Positions 35,900-44,518 of a stretch of 64,000 nt of DNA are shown in pieces; positions within the stretch are counted from its first letter, which is position 1, and each line of letters begins with the position of its first letter. Below the pieces are notes generated by a model. It was given only the letters and a program-made list of their open reading frames with translations. It made no database searches and was not told the origin of the DNA. The stretch is taken from assembly GCA_001298555.1 (NCBI GenBank), contig LJCW01000054.1, positions 24,882 through 88,881 on the forward strand, written 5' to 3'. The position numbers were made by a program, and so were the translations under genes. The stretch is from Actinobacteria bacterium OV450 (GTDB lineage: Bacteria > Actinomycetota > Actinomycetes > Streptomycetales > Streptomycetaceae).

Positions 35900-38476
35900 C
35901 TACCGCCGCCGGTCGACCACCGCCAGCAGCTTCCCGCTGGCGGCCGTACGGGCCAGGCGCGCACCGTCGACCACCTCGACCGTGAAGTCGAGCAGGTTCT
36001 CCGTCACGGCCGACCGCAGTTCGGGGTACGCGGCCAGGAACGCCTCGCGCGACCTGTCCGGATCCGGAGCGTGGGCGCTCTCCATCCGCAGGGTGAGGGC
36101 CTCGCGGGCGGCCCCGGCGGTCAGGACGGCCTGGAGCTCACCGCCGTATTCCAGCCGCTCCCCCGCGATGGCCACGAAGCGGCGGTAGTTGAGGAAGTAC
36201 GTGGCCACCCTCATCACCTCGCCCAGCCGCCCGAGCAGTTCGAAGCGGGGGGCGTGACTGCCGCAGGGGCAGCGGCCGGGCAGGGCGCGGCCGAGGTCGC
36301 CGATGACGTACCGGTCGAGGTGCTGGCCGCGCCGCGCCCGGGTGGTGAAGACGAGCCGGCCGGTCTCCCCCGGCGCCACCGGCCTGTCCTCGTCGGCGTC
36401 GACGATCTCCAGGGTGTGCAGGTCGGCGTGGAGGTGGTGGACGCTGCCCGTGCTGTGCGTGCACTGGTAGCCGAGGGGACCCAGGTCGGTGCTGCCGTAG
36501 GTGACGGAGTGGACGACCTCGATGCCGAAGGTCTCGGTGAGGGTGCGGCGCTGCTCCTCGGTGAAGTGCTCGCCGCCGTAGTAGATCTTGCGGAGGCCTC
36601 CGTAGGAGCGCAGGAGTCCTGCCTCCTCGTGCAGCAGCTGCCAGAGGTAGGAGGGCATGCCGAACAGGGTGTCGACCTCGTAGGCGACGATCATCTCCGC
36701 GGTGGCCCGGTGGTCGGAGCCGGCGGCCATCGGCATCTGGACCCCGCCGAGGCGCTCCAGGATGGAGAAGAAGCTGATGAACCCGCCGTACATGCCGCCG
36801 CAGTAGAACAGGTTGGCGGTGCGGTCCCGGGCCGGGTCGTAACCGGCGGCGAGCAGGCCGCGGGCCGCGGCGTGCATCTGCGTGTCGTAGTCCTCGTACG
36901 TGAACAGCGACAGGGCGGGCGTGCCGGTGCTGCCCCCGCTGCGGAAGTACAGCTCGGCGTCGCCGCGGTCCACGCCGCGGTTGAGGTATTGGACGGCGGC
37001 CTTGTCCAGCAGCGGCCCCGAGGGCGGCGGGAAGACCGCCGGGCGGGCCAGGTCGTCGAGGCAGGCGGTGGCGGTGAACCGCTCGTCGGCCTGGACGGCG
37101 ACGCGGCGGCTGTAGCGCTGGAGGGCGTAGACGCCGTCGTGCGGTTCGCCGGCGTAGCCCGCCGTCATGGCGCCGACGGGGGTGACCCGGGTGGCCCCGG
37201 CGGCCAGGACCAGGCCGGCCAGCTCGGCGGTGTCGGTGGGGCTGCCCGCGATGCCCGCCGTCTGGAGGTAGCGGCGCATGGGGCGCAGCGTGGCCATGAG
37301 GTCCTTGCGGGGCAGGGGTTTGACCCAGACGCTGCGGTGCAGCGGTGAGGCGGTGAGGGCCGGGCGGGTGTCGGCCATGACGCGCCAGGTGCCGTCGGGG
37401 GCGGCCAGGACGCGGGTCAGGCCCAGGTGCTCCTCCAGGCGGGCGAGGTGCTCGGTGGTGGTCAGTTCCGCGTATTCGGCCGGGTCGAGGTCGGGCCCGG
37501 CGGGCGCCGGCTGCACGGCCAGGGCCGCGGCCAGGCGCTCGGCGAACGCGTGCAGGACGTCGGTGTCCGCACCGTCGGTGTCGAGGTAGACGACCTGGGG
37601 GCTGGAGCAGGCCTGCTGTTCGAAGAGGCAGACGTCCCGCGCCAGGGCGTCCAGCGTCGCCTCGTCCGCCCAGGCGTCCCGGGTGAGGTAGGCGAAGGAG
37701 ATCTTGTGGCCCCACTCCACGAGGCGGCAGCCGGCCGGGACGTGGGCGGCGACGCCCTCGACGGCGGCCTCGCCGCCCCAGACCGCGACGGCGTCGGCGG
37801 GGGCGCACATCAGGCGCAGCCACTCCTGGCGGGAGGAGGGGAAGCGCAGCACGATGATCCGCTCGGCGAGGGCGCCGGTCGGGTCCTGCGCGGCGAGTTC
37901 GGCGAGGAGGTGCTGGGCGAGCAGGGTGTCGGAGCTGCTGGTCTTGAGGACGTTGACGTTCCCGGCGAGGAGTCCCTCGATCAGGCTGAGGGGGGCGACG
38001 GTGGCGGCGTTGCCTGGTGCTATGTGGGCGACGAGGCCGACGGGCGCCCAGGCCTCGTACACCGTCTCCTTGGCGTCGGGGCGGTTCAGCCGCTGCGGGG
38101 CGGTGCCGCCGAGTTCGCGGCGGAGCTTGCGGGTGAGGGCGCTGCGGCTGAGGAAGTCGGCGAGTTCGGCGAGGAGTTCCCCGGGGTCCGCGGCACCGGC
38201 CGCGCCGCCCGTCCCGTCACCGGGCCCTTCACCGGGCCCTTCACCGGGCCCGGTGACGGTCGCGGGCAGGTGCGGGGCCAGCCGCTGCCGTACGGGGTGG
38301 CCGGGATCGCGCAGGGCGCGGGAGAGCGCGTCGCAGGCGGCCAGGACGGTCTCGGTGTCCAGCGGCGCGGCGAGGGCGGCCCCGACGGCGGCGGGCAGGC
38401 CGGCCAGGCGGCGGGCGGCCTCCTCGTCGGCGATGAAGGTGCCCTGCCAGTAGTGGTGGTTGATGGTGTCGGTCAT
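35900..38476 (-). CDS. LuxC-like acyl reductase fused to a PaaK-like adenylating domain
   Basis: 858-aa bifunctional enzyme. Residues about 1-440 are a LuxC-type (PF05893-like) acyl-CoA/acyl-enzyme reductase: HIAPGNAATVAPLSLIEGLL binds the cofactor and LFEQQACSSPQVVYLD holds the catalytic cysteine. Residues about 450-858 are a PaaK-like AMP-binding domain: YFRSGGSTGTPALSLFTYED is the phosphate loop, GMPSYLWQLL and TYGSTDLGPLGYQC continue it, and GRCPCGSHAPRFELLGR is a PaaK zinc-like Cys pair. It would adenylate an acid and reduce the bound acyl to an aldehyde in one chain. ATG 38476 overlaps the LuxE stop by 4 bp. Residues 86-97 are a GPGEGP repeat. Last gene of the operon. Confidence 0.85.
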   Translation of the reverse strand: MTDTINHHYWQGTFIADEEAARRLAGLPAAVGAALAAPLDTETVLAACDALSRALRDPGHPVRQRLAPHLPATVTGPGEGPGEGPGDGTGGAAGAADPGELLAELADFLSRSALTRKLRRELGGTAPQRLNRPDAKETVYEAWAPVGLVAHIAPGNAATVAPLSLIEGLLAGNVNVLKTSSSDTLLAQHLLAELAAQDPTGALAERIIVLRFPSSRQEWLRLMCAPADAVAVWGGEAAVEGVAAHVPAGCRLVEWGHKISFAYLTRDAWADEATLDALARDVCLFEQQACSSPQVVYLDTDGADTDVLHAFAERLAAALAVQPAPAGPDLDPAEYAELTTTEHLARLEEHLGLTRVLAAPDGTWRVMADTRPALTASPLHRSVWVKPLPRKDLMATLRPMRRYLQTAGIAGSPTDTAELAGLVLAAGATRVTPVGAMTAGYAGEPHDGVYALQRYSRRVAVQADERFTATACLDDLARPAVFPPPSGPLLDKAAVQYLNRGVDRGDAELYFRSGGSTGTPALSLFTYEDYDTQMHAAARGLLAAGYDPARDRTANLFYCGGMYGGFISFFSILERLGGVQMPMAAGSDHRATAEMIVAYEVDTLFGMPSYLWQLLHEEAGLLRSYGGLRKIYYGGEHFTEEQRRTLTETFGIEVVHSVTYGSTDLGPLGYQCTHSTGSVHHLHADLHTLEIVDADEDRPVAPGETGRLVFTTRARRGQHLDRYVIGDLGRALPGRCPCGSHAPRFELLGRLGEVMRVATYFLNYRRFVAIAGERLEYGGELQAVLTAGAAREALTLRMESAHAPDPDRSREAFLAAYPELRSAVTENLLDFTVEVVDGARLARTAASGKLLAVVDRRR

Positions 38477-39690
38477 GACATTCCCTTCATCAGTTCGGCG
38501 GCGGCCACGGCACAGCTGCGGTTGCGGCTGACGCCGGCGCGGCCGTGGACCGTGAACCACGGGGTGGCGAGCTCGCAGCCGCACTCCTCGCCCGGGTGGA
38601 GCGAGGCGAGGTCTCCCATGACGACGCTCTGGGCGGGCACGGAGGTGATGTACGGGGACACGAGGTGCAGGTAGCCGCGTTCGCCGTACGGGAGGGGTTC
38701 GAGGGTGCGGGTGGAGCGGATGAAGACGCGGGACCAGACGGGCGCGTGGAGGTTGTGCTGCGAGCACTCGATGTACGGGATGCAGTGCTCGACCGAGCCG
38801 AAGGTGTCCCGGATCCGTTCCGGGGGGACGCCCAGCTGCTCGGTGACGCGCGCGTACAGCTCGTGCTTGCCGATCTGCCGGTCCGTATGGCCCTTCCAGC
38901 CGCCGCCCAGGATGATCAGGGACCCTTCCGGCAGCTCCAGCGGGGGCAGGCCCATGGCCCGCATCCGCTCCAGGGTGAACCAGAGGAAGGCGGGGAAGCC
39001 GAGGATGCGCACGGGTACGTCGTCCTCGGCGAAACGGCGCAGTGCGGCGACGCATCCGAAGGGGTCGAACTCGTGCCCGTTGCCGGTGTTGCGCAGGGCG
39101 TACTCGACCTGCCGGGCCGGCGCGAAGTCGCACAGGTAGTTGTCGGTGAACGAGGTGCCGAGGTTCAGGTCGCGGGCGGGCTCGTAGCTGTAGAGCAGGT
39201 AGTTGACCGGCTGCTCGGGGGTGATCCAGCCGTTGTGGTCGAAGATGCGGGCGACCATGCGCTGGGCGGACTTGATGGTCCACTCGTCGAAGAACATCTG
39301 CGACTTCTGTCCGGTGGTGCCGGAGGAGGTCAGGTGGAGGTGCACCTCGTCCCGGGGGATGGACAGGACCTCGTGGCGCTTGAAGAAGTTCGCGTGCACC
39401 AGGGGCGCCCGGTACGGGGTGTGCGGCCGGTCGCCGTCGTACAGGCTGCGGAAGAACGGGGAGCGGTCGCGGTGCCACGTGTTGATCTCGGCCATGGCGG
39501 CGGCGAACAGCTCTTCCTCGGCGGGGCCGCAGGAGTAGGGCGAGGTCAGGTCGCACAGCTGCTGCACGCGGGCGAGGGCCGCGGCGTCGGGCACGTCGAC
39601 GGGGGCGAGATGGGGTTTCGAGTCTGCCGCCGGAGGGGCTGCGGAGCCGGGCGCGGACGCAGTGGTGGAGGGGGTCGTGGAAGGGGTCAT
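38473..39690 (-). CDS. LuxE-like acyl-protein synthetase
   Basis: 405-aa member of the LuxE/acyl-protein synthetase family. In bioluminescent bacteria LuxE activates a fatty acid as acyl-AMP, takes the acyl on a C-terminal cysteine and passes it to LuxC. Here LHLTSSGTTGQKSQMFFDEW is the AMP-binding loop, RILGFPAFLWFTLERMRAM and LGGGWKGHTDRQIGK the core, and SRNRSCAVAAAEL gives a C-terminal cysteine in the right place. The first 30 residues are a TPST/AP-rich leader. ATG 39690 overlaps the GNAT stop by 4 bp. No luxAB, ACP or luciferase is present, so the aldehyde must serve another purpose. Confidence 0.87.
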   Translation of the reverse strand: MTPSTTPSTTASAPGSAAPPAADSKPHLAPVDVPDAAALARVQQLCDLTSPYSCGPAEEELFAAAMAEINTWHRDRSPFFRSLYDGDRPHTPYRAPLVHANFFKRHEVLSIPRDEVHLHLTSSGTTGQKSQMFFDEWTIKSAQRMVARIFDHNGWITPEQPVNYLLYSYEPARDLNLGTSFTDNYLCDFAPARQVEYALRNTGNGHEFDPFGCVAALRRFAEDDVPVRILGFPAFLWFTLERMRAMGLPPLELPEGSLIILGGGWKGHTDRQIGKHELYARVTEQLGVPPERIRDTFGSVEHCIPYIECSQHNLHAPVWSRVFIRSTRTLEPLPYGERGYLHLVSPYITSVPAQSVVMGDLASLHPGEECGCELATPWFTVHGRAGVSRNRSCAVAAAELMKGMS

Positions 39691-40823
39691 GAAGCAACCT
39701 CACGTACGGGCAGATGCGTCGACGCCCAGGCCGACACATAGGAATCGAGGAAGGGCCGCAGCGGCGGGTCGACGACCAGGCCGCGGAAATCGATGTGCTC
39801 GGCGGTGCGGGACATCACCACGTAGTCGTGGAAGCCGTCCCCGTCCCGGCGCATGGCCGGGTACAGGGCCCCGGCGATGAAGCCCTGGGCGGCGAACGCG
39901 GAGAGTGCGGCGTGGTGTTCCAGGGGTACGAGCGCCTCGACGTACCCGGCGCCGGCGCGGGTCAGGGTCCGGGTCACCGGCTCCAGCCAGCCCGCGGCGG
40001 CCACCGGGTCGGGGTGGGCCGCGACCAGGGCGCAGTAGCCGCCGGTCCGGTTGAGGTAGGCGTACACCTCGAAGCCGCCGTCGTCGGGGGTCAGGAGGAC
40101 GTTGGGGGTGTGCAGCGGGTAGAACCAGCGGCCGGTGTCGGGGAAGTGCTCGTGGAAGCGGCGGCGGACGAAGGCCGGTGCCTCGATCATCTCCAGCGGC
40201 CGCGCGGCGGGCCCGCGGCCCGCCGGCACCGGCGGGGTGGGCCGGACGCCCGCGTAGCTGATGCCGAGGCTCGCCTCGGCCGTGCGCAGGAGCGGCAGCA
40301 GGGAGGCGGGCACCTCGTCGACGGGTACCCGGCGGTCCAGGACGCCGGGCGAGTGACGCGCGTAGAGTGCGAGGCTTTCGCGGCTGCTGAGATCCACGGC
40401 GTTGGGCAGGATGCCGAGGGGGCGGAAGCCGTTGCGGGCCACGACGCGCTGGGGTCCGGCGCTGACCGTACGGACGGTGGCGTACACCGAGTCGAGCGTC
40501 CCGGCGTCGAGGGTCCCGGCGCAGACGGCCTCGGTCAGCTGTCCGGCGAGCCCGGACCCGCGCTGGTCGGGGTGGACGGCGAGCCCTTCGAGGCGTCCGA
40601 TGCGGCTGCCGGGTTCGCTGTGGACGGCGGCCGATCCGGCGAGGGCGCCGGTACGGGCGCAGCGGGCGACGAGCCAGAGGGTGTGCGGGTCCCGGATGAG
40701 CCGGGACATCTCGGCGGGGTCGGTGCCGAGGGCCGTGGGGTAGTGCGGCCCGTAGACGGCGTAGTAGAGCTGGCGGAGATCGGCGATGTCGGCCGCGGTG
40801 GCCTGCTCGATCGCTGCGGTCAT
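39687..40823 (-). CDS. GNAT acetyltransferase with an extra C-terminal domain
   Basis: 378-aa protein. Residues about 1-150 are a GNAT fold: IEQATAADIADLRQLYYAVYG, then GRLEGLAVHPDQRGSGLAGQ, the acetyl-CoA pyrophosphate motif A (Q/RxxGxG). Residues about 180-378 form a second, possibly degenerate acyltransferase-like domain (WFYPLHTPNVLLTPDDGGFE, GYCALVAAHPDPVAAAGWLEP). It may N- or O-acylate the operon product. Both ends overlap neighbouring genes by 4 bp. Substrate unknown. Confidence 0.8.
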   Translation of the reverse strand: MTAAIEQATAADIADLRQLYYAVYGPHYPTALGTDPAEMSRLIRDPHTLWLVARCARTGALAGSAAVHSEPGSRIGRLEGLAVHPDQRGSGLAGQLTEAVCAGTLDAGTLDSVYATVRTVSAGPQRVVARNGFRPLGILPNAVDLSSRESLALYARHSPGVLDRRVPVDEVPASLLPLLRTAEASLGISYAGVRPTPPVPAGRGPAARPLEMIEAPAFVRRRFHEHFPDTGRWFYPLHTPNVLLTPDDGGFEVYAYLNRTGGYCALVAAHPDPVAAAGWLEPVTRTLTRAGAGYVEALVPLEHHAALSAFAAQGFIAGALYPAMRRDGDGFHDYVVMSRTAEHIDFRGLVVDPPLRPFLDSYVSAWASTHLPVREVAS

Positions 40824-42232
40824 CGCGCGCCTCCTGCGGGGGTCGGCGCCGGCGGGGGCCCGGACGGGGCCCCGGCGCAGGGATCGTGCCCGGCGTCCTG
40901 CTCGGCGGCACCGCTGCCGGGCCCGGCCGCCGGGCCGGTGGGTCCGGGCAGCAGGGCCAGGGCGAGGGCGGCGGGCACGAGTCCGGCCGCCTGGACCAGG
41001 CACAGCGTCTGGGCGGAGAGGTGGTCGCCGAGGAAGCCGAAGAGCAGCGAGGCGACGGGGAAGGTCGCGCCGAGGACGGCCTGCATGACGGCGAAGAACG
41101 CGGGCTTGTCGGCGGGCGGTACGAGTCGCTGGAACAGGGCGACGAAGCGGACCCCGATCACCCCGACGCACCAGCCGGTGACCAGCAGGGCCCCGGCGAT
41201 GACGGGCCGCGCGGCGATCAGGCCGGGTACGGCGAGGGCCACGGCCATCGTGCCCAGGCAGGCGGTGCCCACGACGGCGGGCCGGCCGGGCACCCGCGCG
41301 CCGGTGAAGGAGCCGACGAGCGTGCCCGCGCCGAGCGAGGCCTCCAGGAGGGCCACGGTGGCGCCGTCGCCGTGCAGCACCGAGGCGGTGTACAGCGGCA
41401 TGACGACGAAGACGGCCGTGGTGAAGAGGTTGGCCGCGGTGAAGCAGAGCAGGATGCCGCGGACGTACGGCAGGGAGCCCAGGATCCGGCGCAGGTTCCG
41501 GCGCGGTGCGGGGGCCTGCGCCACGGCCGCGCCGGCATCGGCGGTGGCGCCCTCGGGGGCGGCGTCCGCGTCAGCGGTGGGCGAGGCGGCGGGGCCGGCG
41601 GCGGGGCCGGGAGCGGCGGTGCGGAAGCGTGCGGCCGTGATGAGCAGGGCGGCCGTGGCGTAGGCCGCGGCGCAGCCCACGGCGAGGCCGGCCACTCCGG
41701 CCCCGTCCACGACGAGGGCGCCGAGCAGGGCGCCGCCGAGGCTCGCGAGCGACTGGGTGGACAGCTCGAAGCCGGTCGCGGCCTCGATGTCCTCGTCGTC
41801 CACGAGTTCGGGCACCGAGGTGGTCAGGCACGGGTCGAAGAAGGCCTGGCAGGTCGCCAGGGCGAGGGCGGCGGCGTAGGCCGCGGCGACGGGCAGGTCG
41901 CTCGCGCCGGCCCAGACGGCCAGTGCGGCAGCGGCCGCCCCTGCGCCTCCGGCCGCCGTGCGCAGCAGCGAGCGGTGCGCGAAACGGGCGATGGCGCGGG
42001 CGACGAGCGGGGCGAGGACCACGGCGGGCAGGGTGCTGACGGCCATGAACAGCCCGGCCGCGAAGCCTCCGGCACCGGAGGCGGCGTCGCTGACGAGCCA
42101 CCAGGAGATGCCCACCTGGAACATGCGCACGGCGGCCTGCGTGAGGACTTGGCCCAGCCATACGGTGCCGAAGGTGCGGTTGCGCAGGACGAGGGGCGGG
42201 CGGCGCCGGGTGGAGGCGGTCGGCGCGGTCAT
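40820..42232 (-). CDS. MFS exporter within the LuxE/LuxC operon
   Basis: 470-aa 12-TM major facilitator of the MFS_3/enterobactin-exporter (EntS-like) type: NRTFGTVWLGQVLTQAAVRMFQ starts TM1, QAFFDPCLTTSVPELVDDED is the loop characteristic of this subfamily, and GVIGVRFVALFQRLVPPADK lies in the second half. The central loop (about 210-245) is Ala/Pro-rich. It probably exports the pathway product. ATG 42232 overlaps the PaaK-like gene by 4 bp, as does its stop with the GNAT start. Confidence 0.85.
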   Translation of the reverse strand: MTAPTASTRRRPPLVLRNRTFGTVWLGQVLTQAAVRMFQVGISWWLVSDAASGAGGFAAGLFMAVSTLPAVVLAPLVARAIARFAHRSLLRTAAGGAGAAAAALAVWAGASDLPVAAAYAAALALATCQAFFDPCLTTSVPELVDDEDIEAATGFELSTQSLASLGGALLGALVVDGAGVAGLAVGCAAAYATAALLITAARFRTAAPGPAAGPAASPTADADAAPEGATADAGAAVAQAPAPRRNLRRILGSLPYVRGILLCFTAANLFTTAVFVVMPLYTASVLHGDGATVALLEASLGAGTLVGSFTGARVPGRPAVVGTACLGTMAVALAVPGLIAARPVIAGALLVTGWCVGVIGVRFVALFQRLVPPADKPAFFAVMQAVLGATFPVASLLFGFLGDHLSAQTLCLVQAAGLVPAALALALLPGPTGPAAGPGSGAAEQDAGHDPCAGAPSGPPPAPTPAGGAR

Positions 42233-43497
42233 GCGGTCGGCCTCTCGTCGATGACGCGGACGAGCTTGCCGGAGCGGGGGTTGACCACCAGGTCGCGGTG
42301 GCGGACCCACTCGACGCCCAGCGGGTGGACGAATCCGGCGGCCACGCTGTCGGGGTAGAGCGGCCGGGCGGTGTTCAGGCCGGTGACGAGCCCCTTGGCG
42401 AGGACGTCCAGGCCGGCCGGGTCCTGTCCGGGAGCGGTGGCCAGGCGCAGGACGAGGCCGTCGCGGCCCTCCCAGCGGCGTACGACGAGCTGCATGCCCG
42501 TGACGCGGCCCTCGGTGTCCGCTTCGGCGACGGCGTCGGTGGCGTCCTGCCAGTACAGCGAGACGGGTCCGACGCGTACGCCTTCCTCGGCGCGGCCCAG
42601 GATGCGGAACGGGCCGCCTTCGGTGCCGGTCCACTCCGCGCGGTCGCCGGCGGGGTAGCGGATGACGGGCATGAGGCTGCGGAAGAGCTGGGTGACGACG
42701 ACCCGTCCGGGGCGGCCCGCTTCGCGGATCGGCTCACCGGTGGTCTCGTCGAGGATCTCGACGACGGTGTGCGGGGCGAACGGGCGGTGCGTGCGCGGGT
42801 CGGGCCCGGGCACCGGCCTGCCGAGCAGGCCGCCGTCGACGCTGGCGTAGCCGAGCGAGCGCGGCGTGGCCTGCGGGAAGGCGGCCGACAGGAGGCGGCG
42901 CTGATCGGCGAAGAGGGCCTCGCCGCCGAAGAAGAGGAACTCGACACCGGGCAGCCGGCGGCCGGTGGAGGTCAGGTGCTCTGCCAGCCGGCACAGGGTG
43001 GTCGGGGTGCCGGCGACGACGTGGGCGCCGAAGTCCTCCAGCGTGGCCACGGTCGAGGCCGGCGCGGCGCCGCCGCCTATGGGCAGCCGGACGTTGGCGA
43101 CGGGGGCGTGGGCGAGCGAGTCCAGGATGAACAGGAAGCTGGCGTAGAGCTCGCCGGCGTAGAAGAGGTCGGCGACGCGGTGGCCGGGGCGCAGGCCCGC
43201 GTCGACCATCCCGGAACCGAAGGCGGTGACGAACTCCCGCCATTCCTCGCGGGTGTAGCAGGAAAAGCGCGGAGTGCCCGTGGTACCGCCCGTTTTGAAC
43301 ACGACGGCTTCCCCGAGCGGCGCAGTCAGGACGCGGTTGTCGTGCAGGGTGTTGGCGGCCCAGAACTCGTTCTGGTCCACGACGGGAACGTCGGTGATCC
43401 GGCTCACGTGCGGTGGCAGGTCCGCGTAGAGCTCGGCGTAGAAAGGGGAACGGTCGCGGGCGAAACGCACGAGGTCTGAAAACTGCTGGACGGGCAT
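42229..43497 (-). CDS. Stand-alone PaaK-like adenylate-forming enzyme
   Basis: 422-aa AMP-binding enzyme of the phenylacetate-CoA-ligase group. FSDLVRFARDRSPFYAELY is the PaaK-type start, FKTGGTTGTPRFSCYTREEW the ATP phosphate loop, GTPTTLCRLAEHL and SLGYASVDGGLLGRPV the adenylate-binding part, and ILGRAEEGVRVG the hinge to the C-terminal lobe. It should activate a carboxylic acid; whether the acceptor is CoA or a protein is unclear. ATG 43497 has AAAGG upstream. First gene of the five-gene operon. Confidence 0.87.
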   Translation of the reverse strand: MPVQQFSDLVRFARDRSPFYAELYADLPPHVSRITDVPVVDQNEFWAANTLHDNRVLTAPLGEAVVFKTGGTTGTPRFSCYTREEWREFVTAFGSGMVDAGLRPGHRVADLFYAGELYASFLFILDSLAHAPVANVRLPIGGGAAPASTVATLEDFGAHVVAGTPTTLCRLAEHLTSTGRRLPGVEFLFFGGEALFADQRRLLSAAFPQATPRSLGYASVDGGLLGRPVPGPDPRTHRPFAPHTVVEILDETTGEPIREAGRPGRVVVTQLFRSLMPVIRYPAGDRAEWTGTEGGPFRILGRAEEGVRVGPVSLYWQDATDAVAEADTEGRVTGMQLVVRRWEGRDGLVLRLATAPGQDPAGLDVLAKGLVTGLNTARPLYPDSVAAGFVHPLGVEWVRHRDLVVNPRSGKLVRVIDERPTA

Positions 43498-44177
43498 GCT
43501 GCCTTTACCTCGAAAGATGAAAGTTGAAATAGACGGGATGCAGGCGAGGCGGCGGGGAGTGGTGGAACTCACACCACTCTCGTCCGTTGATCCGTCAACA
43601 ATGCGTCGGGTGGACACAGTTGGCGAGCGCGGCTCAACCTGATGTCTGTTCACATGATGAGACAAGAGGAACGCGCTGCCAAATCGGCCGAGTTCCTCCT
43701 CGGCCAACGAGCGCGGACTTCCGGCCCGCGGGGCCGAAACACCACGGACGTCTCCCGGGCCCCGCCGCGGCAATGTCCGGATTCTCGCGGGACTTCTTCC
43801 GAAGGAAATCTGCGGTATTGCAGATGGCATCTCCGCGCCTATCGGCCGACGGCGCGATCCGGCCGAACTCACCTGCTCCGAACGCGCCTTGGCAATTGCG
43901 TCCGGAATCCCGCCCGTCGCCGCCCCCGCGTCCGGCGGATCGGGTTCTTCGACGGGGATCGGCGCCCGCACGCTGCTGGAGCTCGCTCCCCCGGCCCCCG
44001 AGGTCACGCACGTGTGACGGGCGGTCCCCAGGACCCCAGGTGTGACGGGTGGTCCCCCGGACCGCGCCGGCCGGCGGTCCGGCCCCCGCCTCGGGGAGCC
44101 CTCCCGGCTCCGGCATCCGCCGACCCCCTCGGCAGCCCGTGCGTGTCCCCGCCGCCCGGGAAATCGTTTGCCCGGGC
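43498..44177. promoter_or_regulatory. 680-bp upstream region of the LuxE/LuxC operon with two dyads
   Basis: No credible gene. The side near the operon is AT-richer than its surroundings and holds two inverted repeats: AGTGGTG gaactca CACCACT at 43558-43578 and GTTGA tccg TCAAC at 43586-43599. The minus-strand TTGACG overlapping the second could be a -35, but no good -10 follows, so the promoter is uncertain. Farther away a 17-bp direct repeat (GTGTGACGGG.GGTCCCC) recurs at 44012 and 44040. ORFs here lack codon bias. Confidence 0.45.
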
Positions 44178-44495
44178 ATGACGACGACGCGCTCCACGCT
44201 CACCACCACGGCGCGGCACCGGGCTGCGGATGACGGCGACCGCCCCCTCTACGTCCCCCGGCAGGCGACCCCCGCGGCCGGGTCCGCCCCGCTGTTCGAG
44301 GGGCTCGCCCGGGAATGGGCGGCCCGGGGTGCCACCGTGCCGGGGCGGCCGGATCCCACCTGGCGACGGCTGATCTCCTGGGAGCACTTCGAACGCGAGA
44401 CCGCGACCACGGTCCGCAACCTGCACCTGCGCGGCCCGGAACCGGTCCCCGAGCCCGTCACCCCGGGCCACCCGCCCCGCTGGAGGCGGGTGTGA
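44178..44495 (+). CDS. Small hypothetical protein
   Basis: 105-aa soluble protein not recognised. It is basic at both ends with a central helical part (SAPLFEGLAREWAARGATVPG, WEHFERETATTVRNLHLRG). ATG 44178 has no obvious Shine-Dalgarno, and the reading frame has fair third-position bias. It runs away from the LuxE operon and ends 23 bp before the convergent hydrolase gene. Confidence 0.5.
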   Translation: MTTTRSTLTTTARHRAADDGDRPLYVPRQATPAAGSAPLFEGLAREWAARGATVPGRPDPTWRRLISWEHFERETATTVRNLHLRGPEPVPEPVTPGHPPRWRRV

Positions 44496-44518
44496 GCGCG
44501 TGAGCGGCGGGCGGACGC

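Noticed and set aside
35900..43497. A bioluminescence (lux) operon
   Set aside because: No luxA/luxB-like luciferase or luxD is present; only LuxC- and LuxE-like proteins are.
43642..44181. A 179-aa plus-strand ORF upstream of the hypothetical gene at 44178
   Set aside because: Arginine/proline-rich with no coding bias or recognised motif; no ribosome binding site.
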